Source of the DNA: an uncultured Collinsella sp.
Lineage (GTDB): Bacteria; Actinomycetota; Coriobacteriia; Coriobacteriales; Coriobacteriaceae
Length of the DNA: 63,162 nt
Reading direction: 5' to 3'
Assembly (NCBI GenBank): GCA_958415665.1
Contig: CATYZK010000010.1
Span: 1 to 63,162, forward strand
Part shown: in pieces, positions 33,216 to 42,537 of the stretch
How the letters are laid out: the number at the start of each line of letters is the position of its first letter
Position numbering within the stretch: position 1 is the first letter of the stretch
The notes under the pieces: generated by a model
The model's input: the letters and a program-made list of their open reading frames with translations, nothing else
Databases searched by the model: none
What the model was told of the DNA's origin: nothing
Translations under genes and position numbers: made by a program

Positions 33216-34436
33216 ATGGACGGTGACGCACGGGAAATAACGCTCAGGGATGAGCAGGGGCCGGCTTCGAGCGGTTACCGCTGGTTAATATTGCTGTTGA
33301 CGTGTGGCCTCTGTTTTTTGGGCAACTATATGCAGTATCAGGTCGCCGCCTACGCCACGGTCATCATGCCTCAGATGAATATCGACCCTGTCGGATTCTC
33401 GTCTCTCTTTCTGGCGCCAATGCTCGCGGCGGTTTTCTTTAGTCTTCCGTTCGGATCACTTGGAGATAGGTTTGGGCCCAAAGTAGTGATACTTGGCGGG
33501 TTTTGCGTTTCCTTAGTTGGCGGCGCGATCAGAATAATCAGCCTATCGAACTTTCCTGCTCAACTTGTCTCGATGTTTTGCATTGGCGTGGGGATGGCGG
33601 CATTGACTGCCAATAATGCAAAGACGCTTGGACTTTGGTTTGCAGATAAGACGGATGTTGCGATGGGCATTTACTATGCGGCGACTTGCTTTGGCATCGC
33701 GGCGGCCCAGGCGTCATCGGCGTTTATGCCTTCCGTACTAATGGGCTATACAGCTGCAGAAGGGTTGTTGGCCGTTCTGACTATCTTCTGGAGCATATTT
33801 GGTAGGAACGTGCAGAATGACTCACTTATTCCTGATGGCATTGAGCACGACCAAGCACTTTTGACTGCATTTCGCTCGCGCAACGTTTGGCTTTGCGCGA
33901 TTTGCGCCGCTTTCTCACTTGCTGCCACGACCGCCTTTTCTGGTGTGCTGCCTCAGGCTCTTGAGCTTGTGCGAGGCACCGATGCCTCGACGGCCGGCGA
34001 AATGGCGGCGCTGACAACCGCTGCTGGGATTGTCGGTTGCTTGATTGCTCCGATTCTTTACGGCAAATGCCGCCTTACGCGACCGTATCTTGTGATTGTC
34101 GGGCTTCTCGGTTCCATTTCAATTGCGGTTGCGTGGTTTGCCTCGGGCTTAAAGTCCATGGGGGTATTGCTTGCGGTGTGCGGCATCGTTACGAGCATGA
34201 TGGGTCCAGTTGTTCAGGCTCTGCCAGTCTCATTTGCAGAAATCGGCACTCGTTATGCAGGCAGTGCTGGCGGCATTATGGCCGAAGTTAGCCTTTTGGG
34301 TTCTTATATGCTTCCTATTGGGATTGCGGCTATTTCCGGTTCAGATTACGACAAACAAATGATGCTTATTACTCTGCTTTATGGTCTATCTGTCCTCCCG
34401 GTATTGATCATTCCCGAGGTCAAACGCTCTGAATAG
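33216..34436 (+). CDS. MFS transporter, paralogue of the preceding gene
   Basis: A 406-aa, 12-helix major facilitator related along its whole length to the gene before it. Shared landmarks are the first-helix NYMQYQVAAYAT, PFGSLGDRFGPKVVI (motif A) and IGTRYAGSAGGIM near the end. Start ATG 33216 has GAGGTGG upstream; a GTG at 33207 is also possible. Tandem divergent copies suggest duplication followed by a substrate or direction change. A hairpin terminator lies between the two. Confidence 0.85.
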   Translation: MDGDAREITLRDEQGPASSGYRWLILLLTCGLCFLGNYMQYQVAAYATVIMPQMNIDPVGFSSLFLAPMLAAVFFSLPFGSLGDRFGPKVVILGGFCVSLVGGAIRIISLSNFPAQLVSMFCIGVGMAALTANNAKTLGLWFADKTDVAMGIYYAATCFGIAAAQASSAFMPSVLMGYTAAEGLLAVLTIFWSIFGRNVQNDSLIPDGIEHDQALLTAFRSRNVWLCAICAAFSLAATTAFSGVLPQALELVRGTDASTAGEMAALTTAAGIVGCLIAPILYGKCRLTRPYLVIVGLLGSISIAVAWFASGLKSMGVLLAVCGIVTSMMGPVVQALPVSFAEIGTRYAGSAGGIMAEVSLLGSYMLPIGIAAISGSDYDKQMMLITLLYGLSVLPVLIIPEVKRSE

Positions 34437-34587
34437 GTACGAGCATATGGATGGATGAAGCCCTCTGGCCATTGCGATTGCCGGGGAATAGAATTCGCTC
34501 AATTGGGATCTTTGAAGTGGGCTAAACTGTTTTGGTGTTTCACTGAACAACACGACTTTTTGCGTTGTCACTAGAAAGGAACCAGCC

Positions 34588-34923
34588 ATGTGTGATTGCA
34601 TCTTCTGCAAAATCGCCAACCACGAGATCCCTTCGACCGTTGTCTATGAGAACGACCAGGTCATCGCGTTCGACGACCTTAACCCTCAGGCGCCGGTCCA
34701 TACGCTCGTGATCCCCAAGAAGCATTACAGCGACATCGCCGACAACGTGCCTGCCGAGACCATGGGCGCCATGGCTCACGCCATCCAGGAGGTCGCCAAG
34801 GCCAAGGGTCTGGAGGACGGTTTCCGCGTCATCTCCAACAAGGGCGTCAACGCCGGCCAGACCGTTATGCACTTCCACATGCACGTCCTCGGCGGCAAGA
34901 ACCTGGGCGAGAACCTCATCTGA
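34588..34923 (+). CDS. HIT family nucleotide-binding protein
   Basis: A 111-aa HINT-branch histidine-triad protein, a purine-nucleoside phosphoramidase in known relatives. The N-terminal CDCIFCKIANHEIPS and the triad VMHFHMHVLGG near residue 93 are textbook. AAAGGAACC lies before the start. It is a short stand-alone gene, followed 41 bp later by a LysR regulator with no clear functional tie. Confidence 0.95.
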   Translation: MCDCIFCKIANHEIPSTVVYENDQVIAFDDLNPQAPVHTLVIPKKHYSDIADNVPAETMGAMAHAIQEVAKAKGLEDGFRVISNKGVNAGQTVMHFHMHVLGGKNLGENLI

Positions 34924-34964
34924 GGGCGCGCAGCCCGTCGCCTTGGCTGCCTTTGGAGTAATCT

Positions 34965-35855
34965 ATGCAGCTTTCTCAACTCGAGTACCTTCAAGCGGTA
35001 GCGAGCTATGGCGGCGTGCGCAAGGCTGCTCGCGCCGTCCATGTGAGCCCACAGGCCGTTTCGTCGGCAATTAAGAAGTTGGAATCTGAGTATCAGATTG
35101 TTTTGCTCGACCGATCGGCGGGGGAGGCTGTTTTGTCTCCGGCGGGCAGAGAATTTGCGCGTCGTGCACGCGTGATCCTGGCGCAAGTCGACGATCTCAA
35201 AAAGTACGCTCAATCGAGGGGCGATGGCGTTTCGCCCGACGGCCACTTTCGTCTTTACGCCCCTTGCCTTCATGGACGGGGGCGCCTTTTTGCTGAAAAC
35301 TGGTATGACTCGTTTGAGCGCTTGCATCCTCAGATCCACCTCGATGTGTGGCATCAGCCAACTGCAACATGTTTTGAGTCGCTCATGCTTGGTATTTCGG
35401 ATGCAGCCATCTCATTTGAAGAACCACGGGACAGCGCCCTTTCTTCGAAATACTTGGGTGAAAAGGAGCTCAAGGTTCTTTCGTGCCCGGCGGGCCATCA
35501 ATCTGTGGACGCTATGACCATTCGTGAGCTACTGGGCGGAAGGCTCGCTGTTCCAATAAATTTGTCGCCCTGTCTTAATGCAATCAACCAATGCCCCGAA
35601 GCCCAGCTCGTTAATTTCCGCTTCCGTGATGTCGAATACGGAAGCAGGGCTCAGGTTGAATTTCTTCAAGCCGGGGGATTGATACTGAGCTTGTCAGGCT
35701 CTTCTCTCGCATCGAATGGATTAGAAGTGAGCGAGTGTTCCATTGAAGGATCGCGTGACGTAACTCTGCCTATCTACTTTTGCTATCGGCAAAATGCGTG
35801 GACTGATCGACACCAGACAGTTTTCCTTCACCTATTGCGCCATCTCGCTTCGTGA
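34965..35855 (+). CDS. LysR family transcriptional regulator
   Basis: A 296-aa LysR-type regulator. The HTH is at residues 1-60 (LSQLEYLQAVASYGGVRKAA, HVSPQAVSSAIKKLE), and the PBP2-like effector domain runs from about 90 to 296. Length is usual. The target is probably the MFS gene 119 bp downstream on the same strand, although LysR genes more often diverge from their targets. The effector is unknown. Confidence 0.9.
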   Translation: MQLSQLEYLQAVASYGGVRKAARAVHVSPQAVSSAIKKLESEYQIVLLDRSAGEAVLSPAGREFARRARVILAQVDDLKKYAQSRGDGVSPDGHFRLYAPCLHGRGRLFAENWYDSFERLHPQIHLDVWHQPTATCFESLMLGISDAAISFEEPRDSALSSKYLGEKELKVLSCPAGHQSVDAMTIRELLGGRLAVPINLSPCLNAINQCPEAQLVNFRFRDVEYGSRAQVEFLQAGGLILSLSGSSLASNGLEVSECSIEGSRDVTLPIYFCYRQNAWTDRHQTVFLHLLRHLAS

Positions 35856-35974
35856 GACTATTTGGCATCGTGGCATCAAGTGAATATTGACGCTTTGCAA
35901 CGCATGGTTGACGGCTTCGCCCTCATACTTTTCAAAGATTTCGCTTTGGATTATTGACTCTTGGAGGGCGAAGC

Positions 35975-37135
35975 ATGAAAAACCGTATGGTTTTGCTTTA
36001 TATGGCGTTCGTTTTCCTGTCGAACTTCAGCACCATCTTGTATTTTCTGACGGTTTACCTTGAGTTTGTCGGATTCTCGATGGTGGCGATTTCTGGCATG
36101 ATGATTGCATACCAAGTGAGCAAGTTCATTCTGGAGATTCCCACTGGCTTTATTGCTGACAGGTTTGGGCGAAAGGCGAGTGGTCTCGTCGGTGTCGTGG
36201 GAATGCTCGGGTACTATGCCGCCCTGCTCCTCATCCGATCTCCTTTGCTTTTAATGGGAGCGTTTGCTCTTAAAGGCTTTGCCGTTGCATGCGTGAGCGG
36301 GTCCATCGAAGCGATATACGTCGACAGCGTTTCTCAGGACCAGCTCGTGGAACTAAATGTAGTTGAGCGTTTTGTCTTCTATGCGTCATATGCCCTTTCC
36401 GCTTGTGTGGGCGGTTTCATCTCGTCTGCCAGCGCATATCTCATCGGTCTTTCGATCGATATCATTGCAATGCTATTGACGTTGGTTGTCGTTGCCTATA
36501 TTCCTGAGGGACGAAGAGAGGACACCACTGTGACGCCCGGGCGTGGAATTAGCCCAAAGATGATCGGGGACGCAATTGCGGGTAACGGCATTCTTCGCTC
36601 AGCGTTCATCATGGACTGTTCTCAGGCATTTGCTTTCGTCGCTCTGGAAGACTTTTTCTCGCTGCTGCTTGCGGGTCGCGGAATGAATGCCGTTGCTTCG
36701 GGTGTGACCATTGCGGTCCAGCTCTTTGTCTCCGCCTCCATAGGGTTCATTGTGCCCAGCGTGATTACTCGTGTCGACAAGGGCCGTTTTGCGCGCATTT
36801 GCGGCATAGCGCGTCTTTGCCTAACCGCCTTGTTTCTGCTCCCCTTTACTCCGGCTTATTTATTGCCCGTGTTCTATGTGCTGCAGACGGTTGCTTACTC
36901 GTTGTTTGCCCCAATCAAATACTCAGTTTTCCAAAATGCTGCCGATTCAGCGATGCGCTGTTCGCTGATTTCGGTTCAAAGCCAGATGGTGGCGGTGGGC
37001 GCCGTTCTTTTCTATCTGCTCAATGCTGTGTTGAGTAGCGTTGTGGGTATTCGGGTTGTGCTGCTTGTTGCGCTTGTGATTTCTTCTCTGGCGTATGTCC
37101 CCGCGTTATTTCGCCTTACAAGTCAAAGGTCATGA
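35975..37135 (+). CDS. MFS transporter
   Basis: A 386-aa major facilitator with about 12 helices. Motif A-like FIADRFGRKASGL follows helix 2 (near residue 70), and GFAVACVSGSIEAIYVDS is in helix 4. It is unrelated in detail to the tandem pair at 32-34 kb. Start 35975 has GGAGG seven bases upstream. The substrate is unknown; it may be controlled by the LysR gene before it. A terminator follows. Confidence 0.85.
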   Translation: MKNRMVLLYMAFVFLSNFSTILYFLTVYLEFVGFSMVAISGMMIAYQVSKFILEIPTGFIADRFGRKASGLVGVVGMLGYYAALLLIRSPLLLMGAFALKGFAVACVSGSIEAIYVDSVSQDQLVELNVVERFVFYASYALSACVGGFISSASAYLIGLSIDIIAMLLTLVVVAYIPEGRREDTTVTPGRGISPKMIGDAIAGNGILRSAFIMDCSQAFAFVALEDFFSLLLAGRGMNAVASGVTIAVQLFVSASIGFIVPSVITRVDKGRFARICGIARLCLTALFLLPFTPAYLLPVFYVLQTVAYSLFAPIKYSVFQNAADSAMRCSLISVQSQMVAVGAVLFYLLNAVLSSVVGIRVVLLVALVISSLAYVPALFRLTSQRS

Positions 37136-37168
37136 GCATGCATGCATCGATAACTTATATATCAACGC

Positions 37169-37203
37169 AATAAACCCGAGCGCGAGGGCGTTTGGGTTTA
37201 TTA
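37169..37203 (+). terminator. Intrinsic terminator after the MFS gene
   Basis: AATAAACCC and GGGTTTATT enclose a GC-rich loop region (GAGCGCGAGGGCGTT) and give a U-rich 3' end. It lies about 50 bp before acetate kinase 1. Confidence 0.75.
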
Positions 37204-37255
37204 TTGAAACGTATGTAACCTGGCGGCGCCACACCGCCTGTTAGTAGGGAGACAC

Positions 37256-38434
37256 ATGAACGTTCTGGTCGTCAACGCAGGATCTTCGACCCTTAAGTAT
37301 CAGGTCATCGATACCAAGTCCCACAAGGTGTCCGCAAAGGGCTCCTGCGAGCGCGTCTGCTTTACCGGCGGTACCTTCACCCACGCTGCCAACGGTTCCA
37401 AGAAGGTGACCGAGAACATCGAGTTCCCCGACCACAAGGTTGCCATCGAGGTCGTCCTGAAGGACCTCGAGGCCAACGGCGTCAAGATCGAGGGTATCGG
37501 CCACCGTATCGTTCAGGGCGGTTGGTACTTTGGCGATTCCTCCCTCGTCGACGAGGACGTCCTCGCCAAGATCCGCGAGGTCGCTCCGCTCGCTCCGCTG
37601 CACAACAACCCCGAGGCCAACGTTATCGAGTACTGCCTCGAGCAGTATCCCGACCTGCCCAACGTCACGGTCTACGACACTGCTTTCCACTTCAATATGC
37701 CCGAGGTCGCCAAGACCTACGCCCTGCCCAAGGACGTCTGCGACAAGCTGCACATCCGTAAGTATGGCGCCCACGGCACCAGCTACCGCTACATCTCCAA
37801 GAAGGTTGCCGAGATGACCAACGGCGAGGCTCGCAAGGTCGTCGTGTGCCACATCGGTTCCGGCGCTTCCCTGTGCGCCATCGAGGACGGCAAGTGCATG
37901 GACACCACCATGGGCCTGACGCCGCTCGACGGTGTCATGATGGGCACCCGCTGCGGCTCTATCGACCCTGCCACCGTGTGCTATCTGCAGCGCGAAGGCG
38001 GCTACACCTTCGACGAGGTCGACGAGATGATGAACAAGAAGTCCGGCCTCATGGCCGTGACCGGTGGCAAGACCAACGACTGCCGCAACGTCGAGGAACT
38101 CGCCGCTGCCGGCGACCCCGAGGCCCAGCTCGCCTTCGATATGTTCGTCTACAAGATTGCCGCCAAGGCCGCCGAGATGGCCACTTCCATGTGCGGCATG
38201 GACACCCTGGTCTTTACCGCCGGCATCGGCGAGCACGCTCCGGCCGTTCGCGCCGGTGTGGCCGACCGTCTGGCCTTTATGGGCGTTAAGATGGACCATG
38301 CCCGTAACGCCCTGCGTGGCGACGGCGCTTGGTGCCTGTCTGCCAAGGATTCCAAGGTCAAGATCTTCGTCATCCCCACGGATGAGGAGTTCATGATCGC
38401 TTCCGACGTCGAGCGCATCGTCAGCAGTAAGTAA
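37256..38434 (+). CDS. ackA: Acetate kinase, copy 1 (divergent phosphate-binding loop)
   Basis: A 392-aa acetate kinase family protein (acetyl phosphate plus ADP to acetate plus ATP). Phosphate-1 motif VNAGSSTLKYQ is at residues 6-16, catalytic Asp in VYDTAFH (141), and His173 in KYGAHGTSYRY. Two positions differ from most AckA: the second His of HGTSH is Tyr177, and the phosphate-2 motif is HIGSG (199-203) instead of HLGNG. Codon use is extremely biased (GCC, AAG, GAG, CTC), which suggests very high expression. A second copy follows in tandem. Whether this copy makes ATP from acetyl phosphate or has a different acyl preference is open. Confidence 0.92.
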   Translation: MNVLVVNAGSSTLKYQVIDTKSHKVSAKGSCERVCFTGGTFTHAANGSKKVTENIEFPDHKVAIEVVLKDLEANGVKIEGIGHRIVQGGWYFGDSSLVDEDVLAKIREVAPLAPLHNNPEANVIEYCLEQYPDLPNVTVYDTAFHFNMPEVAKTYALPKDVCDKLHIRKYGAHGTSYRYISKKVAEMTNGEARKVVVCHIGSGASLCAIEDGKCMDTTMGLTPLDGVMMGTRCGSIDPATVCYLQREGGYTFDEVDEMMNKKSGLMAVTGGKTNDCRNVEELAAAGDPEAQLAFDMFVYKIAAKAAEMATSMCGMDTLVFTAGIGEHAPAVRAGVADRLAFMGVKMDHARNALRGDGAWCLSAKDSKVKIFVIPTDEEFMIASDVERIVSSK

Positions 38435-38445
38435 TTGATGCAAGA

Positions 38446-38486
38446 GGAGGGGACTGGATGGCCTTGTGCCGTTCAGCCCCCTTTTA
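38446..38486 (+). terminator. Terminator between the two acetate kinase genes
   Basis: AGGGGACTGGATGGC and GCCGTTCAGCCCCCT pair with two weak positions around CTTGT and are followed by TTT. The copies are therefore probably separate transcription units. Confidence 0.75.
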
Positions 38487-38598
38487 CGCTCTTTGGGCGA
38501 AGAGTTTAATAGTTATTTATTGGATTCTGATAACTTCTTATTAAGGGTACGGCCGCCTTATAGGTTTGCCGACCGTACTGTAATCACGAAGGAGTCTC

Positions 38599-39777
38599 AT
38601 GAACGTACTTGTTGTCAACGCCGGCAGCTCGAGCCTTAAATATCAGCTTTTGGATACCGATACCCGCGAGGTTTTCGCCAAGGGCAACTGCGAGCGTATC
38701 GGCTCGGAGATGGGCATCTTTGGCCACTCCGAGAACGGTGGTGCCAAGCAGACCGAGGAGATTCCTTTTCCCGATCATCGCTGCGCCATTGCGCGCGTGC
38801 TCGAGGAGCTCGAGAAGACCGACTTTACGATCGATGGCATCGGCCACCGTATCGTTCAGGGTGGCTGGCACTTCGATGATTCCGCGGTCGTCGACGATGA
38901 GGTCATGGCTAAGATCCTTGAGGTGGCCCCGCTCGCCCCGCTGCACAATTACGGTGAGGCCGCAGCAATTGAGTATTGCCGCGAGAAATATCCGGAGCTG
39001 CCCAACGTGGCCGTCTTCGATACGTCGTTCCACATGACCATGCCCGAGGTCGCCTACACCTACGCGCTGCCCAAGGACGTGTGCGATAAGTATCACGTGC
39101 GCAAGTACGGCGCCCACGGCACGAGCCACCGCTACGAGTGGATGATGGCCAAGGAGATTTTGGGCACGCGCTGCCACCGTCTGCTTTCGTGTCATCTGGG
39201 CAACGGCGCTTCGCTCGCCGCCATTGAGGACGGTGTATGCCGCGATACCACGATGGGCCTCACGCCGCTCGACGGCCTGATGATGGGCACCCGTTGTGGT
39301 TCCATTGACCCGGCTACCGTGTGCTACCTGCAGCGCGAGGGCGGCTACAGCTACCAGGAAGTCGATGACATGATGAACAAGCAGTCTGGTCTGCTTGCCA
39401 TCTCGGGCATCTCCAACGACGCCCGTGACATCCGTACGCGCGCCTCCGAGGGCGACGAGCGCTGCCTGCTCGCCTTCGATATGTTCGCCTACAAGGCCAT
39501 GCAGCAGGCCGGCTCCATGATCGCTTCCATGGCGGGCGTGGACACCATCACCTTTACCGCCGGCATCGGCGAGAACGACTGGTCGATCCGCAAGGCCTTC
39601 TGCGACTGCTTTGAGTGGCTGGGCGTGCGCATCGACAACAACAAGAACCGCGAGGCCGTGGGCAACGGCCCGCAGGTCATCAGTGCCGCCGGCTCCGCCG
39701 TCACGGTCATGGTCATCCCCACCGACGAGGAATACATGATCGCCCACGACGTCGAGCGCCTGACCAAGAACAACTAG
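38599..39777 (+). CDS. ackA: Acetate kinase, copy 2 (canonical motifs)
   Basis: A 392-aa acetate kinase with canonical motifs: VNAGSSSLKYQ (6-16), catalytic Asp141 in VFDTSFH, HGTSHRY (His173 and His177) and HLGNGAS (199-205). It aligns end-to-end without gaps to the tandem copy, so they arose by duplication. Its codon use is less extreme than copy 1. A separate promoter is likely because a terminator lies between the copies. The partner phosphotransacetylase is convergent, 345 bp away. Confidence 0.93.
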   Translation: MNVLVVNAGSSSLKYQLLDTDTREVFAKGNCERIGSEMGIFGHSENGGAKQTEEIPFPDHRCAIARVLEELEKTDFTIDGIGHRIVQGGWHFDDSAVVDDEVMAKILEVAPLAPLHNYGEAAAIEYCREKYPELPNVAVFDTSFHMTMPEVAYTYALPKDVCDKYHVRKYGAHGTSHRYEWMMAKEILGTRCHRLLSCHLGNGASLAAIEDGVCRDTTMGLTPLDGLMMGTRCGSIDPATVCYLQREGGYSYQEVDDMMNKQSGLLAISGISNDARDIRTRASEGDERCLLAFDMFAYKAMQQAGSMIASMAGVDTITFTAGIGENDWSIRKAFCDCFEWLGVRIDNNKNREAVGNGPQVISAAGSAVTVMVIPTDEEYMIAHDVERLTKNN

Positions 39778-39799
39778 CGCGTTCGTCTGCAATTGAGAG

Positions 39800-39835
39800 A
39801 AAGGCCTCCAGAGCAACAGCTCCGGAGGCCTTTTT
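39800..39835 (+). terminator. Intrinsic terminator after acetate kinase 2
   Basis: AAAGGCCTCC and GGAGGCCTTTTT, with GAGC/GCTC inside, form a strong stem with a T tract. Confidence 0.92.
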
Positions 39836-39983
39836 ACTAGCAGGCGGAAATACCAGTCCCAAAGTGACCATCACCAGTAACGCCTGCGCTCTCAACAACG
39901 GCACCCAGCCATTCAGATTCTCAGCCCCAGCTCGTAGCCAAGCCGCCGTCCACCCCAGATTCCCTGAGCATCACGTAGCGGCA

Positions 39984-40107
39984 GGGACCCTACAGGGTAA
40001 AGCTCTGAAAACATCCGCAAGGCGCGAGAAGCCCCGCCGCACGTAGTGCACAGCGGGGCTTCTCGCATGCCTGAGGACGTTTTCAGAGCTTTACCCTGTA
40101 GGGTCCC
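39984..40107. repeat. Very long inverted repeat between ackA and pta
   Basis: Perfect 29-bp arms at 39984-40012 and 40079-40107 (GGGACCCTACAGGGTAAAGC and on) enclose a second perfect pair GCGAGAAGCCCCGC (40024-40037) / GCGGGGCTTCTCGC (40053-40066). The whole can fold into a near-continuous hairpin of about 124 nt. It ends 15 bp from the pta stop. The rest of the gap from 39836 to 39983 shows nothing else that I can identify. Confidence 0.9.
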
Positions 40108-40122
40108 GAGGGGATATGTACG

Positions 40123-41103
40123 CTACTCAGCCATCTGAGCCTGGACGGCGGTGATGGCCACGACACCCACGATGTCGTCGGCAGAGCAGCCGCGCGACAG
40201 GTCGTTGACCGGCTTGGCAATGCCCTGCAGGATGGGGCCGTAGGCGTCAGCGCCGGCGAAGCGCTGGACCAGCTTGTAGCCGATGTTGCCTGCCTCGAGG
40301 TCGGGGAACACGAGCACGTTGGCCTTACCGGCAACGGAGGAGCCGGGAGCCTTGAGCTGGGCGACGGTGGGGACGATAGCGGCGTCGAGCTGCAGGTCGC
40401 CATCGATGGCGAGCTCGGGAGCCTTCTCCTTGCAGAACTTCACGGCCTCTTGGACCTTCTTGGCGACCTCGCCGCCGGCGGAGCCCATGGTGGAGTAGGA
40501 GAGCATGGCCACGTGCGGCTCAACGTTGCCCATGAAGGTGGACCAGGAGTGAGCGGAGGCGATGGCGATCTCGGAGAGCTCGTCGGAGGACGGGTTGATG
40601 TTGAGGCCGCAGTCGGCGAAGATCAGCGTGCCGTCGGTGCCGAACTGCGGGGTGTCGGTGCACATCACGAAGAAGGCCGAGACCAGCTTGGTGCCCGGGG
40701 CGGTCTTGAGGATCTGAAGCGCGGGGCGCAGGGTGTCGGCGGTGGAGTGGCAGGCGCCGGAGACCAGACCGTCGGCGTCGCCCATCTTGACCATCATGGT
40801 GCCAAAGTAGGTGGCGTCCATCACCTGGGCGCGAGCCTGCTCGATGGTAACGCCCTTCTTGGCGCGGAGCTCGGCAAACTTCTGTGCGTACTCCTCGTGC
40901 TTCTCGGCATTGCGCGGGTCGATGATGGTAGCGCCGGGAACGTCGATCTCGTCGGGGTTGCCCAGGATGACGAGCTTTGCCAGGCCCTCCTCGATGATTT
41001 TGTTAGCCGCGACGATGGTGCGCGGATCCTCGCCCTCGGGCAGGACGATGGTCTTAAGGTCGGCCTTGGCGGCAGACTTCATACGGTTTAGGAAATCGCT
41101 CAT
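40123..41103 (-). CDS. pta: Phosphate acetyltransferase
   Basis: A 326-aa short-form Pta (acetyl-CoA plus phosphate to acetyl phosphate plus CoA), the partner of acetate kinase in ATP-forming fermentation. Typical stretches are LPEGEDPRTIVAANKII, GDADGLVSGACHSTADTLRP and FADCGLNINPSSDELSEIA with the C-terminal DIVGVVAITAVQAQ. Length (about 325-335 aa) is that of the single-domain enzyme. AGGAG precedes the ATG. It is convergent with the two kinases and codon-biased like copy 1. Confidence 0.95.
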   Translation of the reverse strand: MSDFLNRMKSAAKADLKTIVLPEGEDPRTIVAANKIIEEGLAKLVILGNPDEIDVPGATIIDPRNAEKHEEYAQKFAELRAKKGVTIEQARAQVMDATYFGTMMVKMGDADGLVSGACHSTADTLRPALQILKTAPGTKLVSAFFVMCTDTPQFGTDGTLIFADCGLNINPSSDELSEIAIASAHSWSTFMGNVEPHVAMLSYSTMGSAGGEVAKKVQEAVKFCKEKAPELAIDGDLQLDAAIVPTVAQLKAPGSSVAGKANVLVFPDLEAGNIGYKLVQRFAGADAYGPILQGIAKPVNDLSRGCSADDIVGVVAITAVQAQMAE

Positions 41104-41155
41104 GTTACTCCTTACAAGCGTTTTGCTAAGCTCCAGGCCCTCGGCTGTACACGAA

Positions 41156-41178
41156 TAAACCCGCTGCTAGCGGGTTTA
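41156..41178. promoter_or_regulatory. Perfect 10-bp inverted repeat between pta and glf
   Basis: TAAACCCGCT, GCT and AGCGGGTTTA form a perfect dyad 52 bp upstream of pta in the divergent pta/glf region. It is a candidate operator or short leader hairpin. Confidence 0.45.
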
Positions 41179-41334
41179 CCTTTCAATTATGTTCGCCGCG
41201 GTGCTTGAGCTTTCCTTGTGTGGCAAGCTCATTATAGGACGCATTAGCGCTATAATCGCTCTGATAAATATGTCTCGAAGAATGTTCGAGAAAAGCCCAG
41301 CTAACGAGCCCGTGGCTTTTGACAAGGAGTATCG

Positions 41335-42537
41335 ATGCAGATTACCTCAGGCCTGCCTGAAGGCTTTAACGCCGGCGCGTACGACATGATTGTCGTCGGT
41401 GCTGGATATGCCGGTGCCGTTTGCGCCCGCCGTCTTGCCGAGACCATCGGCTATCGTGTTGCCGTTTTGGAGCGCCGTAGCCACATTGCGGGCAATGCCT
41501 ATGACTGCACTGACGAGGCCGGAATCCTGATCCACGAGTACGGTCCGCATATCTATCACACCTTTAACGAGCGCGTGCACAATTTCCTGTCGCGCTTTAC
41601 CAAGTGGACGGATTATCAGCACAAGGTGCTCGCCAACATCAACGGCACCCTTATGCCCGTGCCCTTCAACCATGCGAGTCTCAAGCTCGCCTTTGGTGAT
41701 GAGCGCGGCGAGGAGCTGTATCAGAAGCTCGTGGAGACCTTTGGCAAGGATGTCAAGGTGCCCATTATGGAGCTGCGTAAGAAGAACGACCCCGACTTGG
41801 CCGAGGTCGCCGATTACGTCTACGAGAACGTCTTTTTGCATTACACCATGAAGCAGTGGGGTCAGACGCCCGACCAGATCGATCCCTCGATCACTGGTCG
41901 CGTTCCCGTCTTTGTGGGCGATGACGATCGCTACTTCCCGCAGGCCCCCTTCCAGGGTATGCCGCAGGACGGCTACACTGCGCTGTTCGAGCATATGCTC
42001 GATCACGACCTGATCGATGTATTCTGCGACGTGGACGCTCGCGATCTGTTCGAGATTGACGAGACCACCGTCAAGGTCGACGGTAAGGTCTATGGCGGCG
42101 AGATCGTCTACACCGGTCCGCTCGATGAGCTGTTCAACCTCGACCTAGGTGCCCTGCCGTACCGCACGCTCGATATGAAGTTCGAGACGCTCGATATGGA
42201 TCAGTTCCAACCCGTGGGCACCGTCAACTACACCACGAGCGAGGACTACACGCGCATTACCGAGTTCAAGAACATGACCGGTCAGGTCCTGCCCGGCAAG
42301 ACCACCATCATGAAGGAATACTCCAAGGCCTATACGCCCGGCTCGGGCGAGACGCCGTACTACGCCATTCTCGAGCCCGAGAACCGCGAGCTCTATGAGC
42401 GCTATCTTGAGCGCGTTCAGAACCTGACGAACTTCCACCCGGTGGGTCGCTTGGCCGAGTATCGCTACTACGATATGGACGCCGTGACCAATTCTGCCCT
42501 CGATCTTTCGGATGAGATTATCGCCTGCCATGCATAA
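41335..42537 (+). CDS. glf: UDP-galactopyranose mutase
   Basis: A 400-aa FAD enzyme that interconverts UDP-galactopyranose and UDP-galactofuranose for surface glycans. The dinucleotide fold VVGAGYAGAVCARRLAE is near residue 20, with RRSHIAGNAYD and EYGPHIYHT following and the typical KQWGQTPDQI and RVPVFVGDDDRYF in the middle. Length is slightly above the common 370 aa because of a short N-terminal extension. AAGGAG precedes the start. The stop overlaps the glycosyltransferase start by eight bases, so the two are coupled. Galactofuranose-containing wall polymer is inferred. Confidence 0.95.
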   Translation: MQITSGLPEGFNAGAYDMIVVGAGYAGAVCARRLAETIGYRVAVLERRSHIAGNAYDCTDEAGILIHEYGPHIYHTFNERVHNFLSRFTKWTDYQHKVLANINGTLMPVPFNHASLKLAFGDERGEELYQKLVETFGKDVKVPIMELRKKNDPDLAEVADYVYENVFLHYTMKQWGQTPDQIDPSITGRVPVFVGDDDRYFPQAPFQGMPQDGYTALFEHMLDHDLIDVFCDVDARDLFEIDETTVKVDGKVYGGEIVYTGPLDELFNLDLGALPYRTLDMKFETLDMDQFQPVGTVNYTTSEDYTRITEFKNMTGQVLPGKTTIMKEYSKAYTPGSGETPYYAILEPENRELYERYLERVQNLTNFHPVGRLAEYRYYDMDAVTNSALDLSDEIIACHA

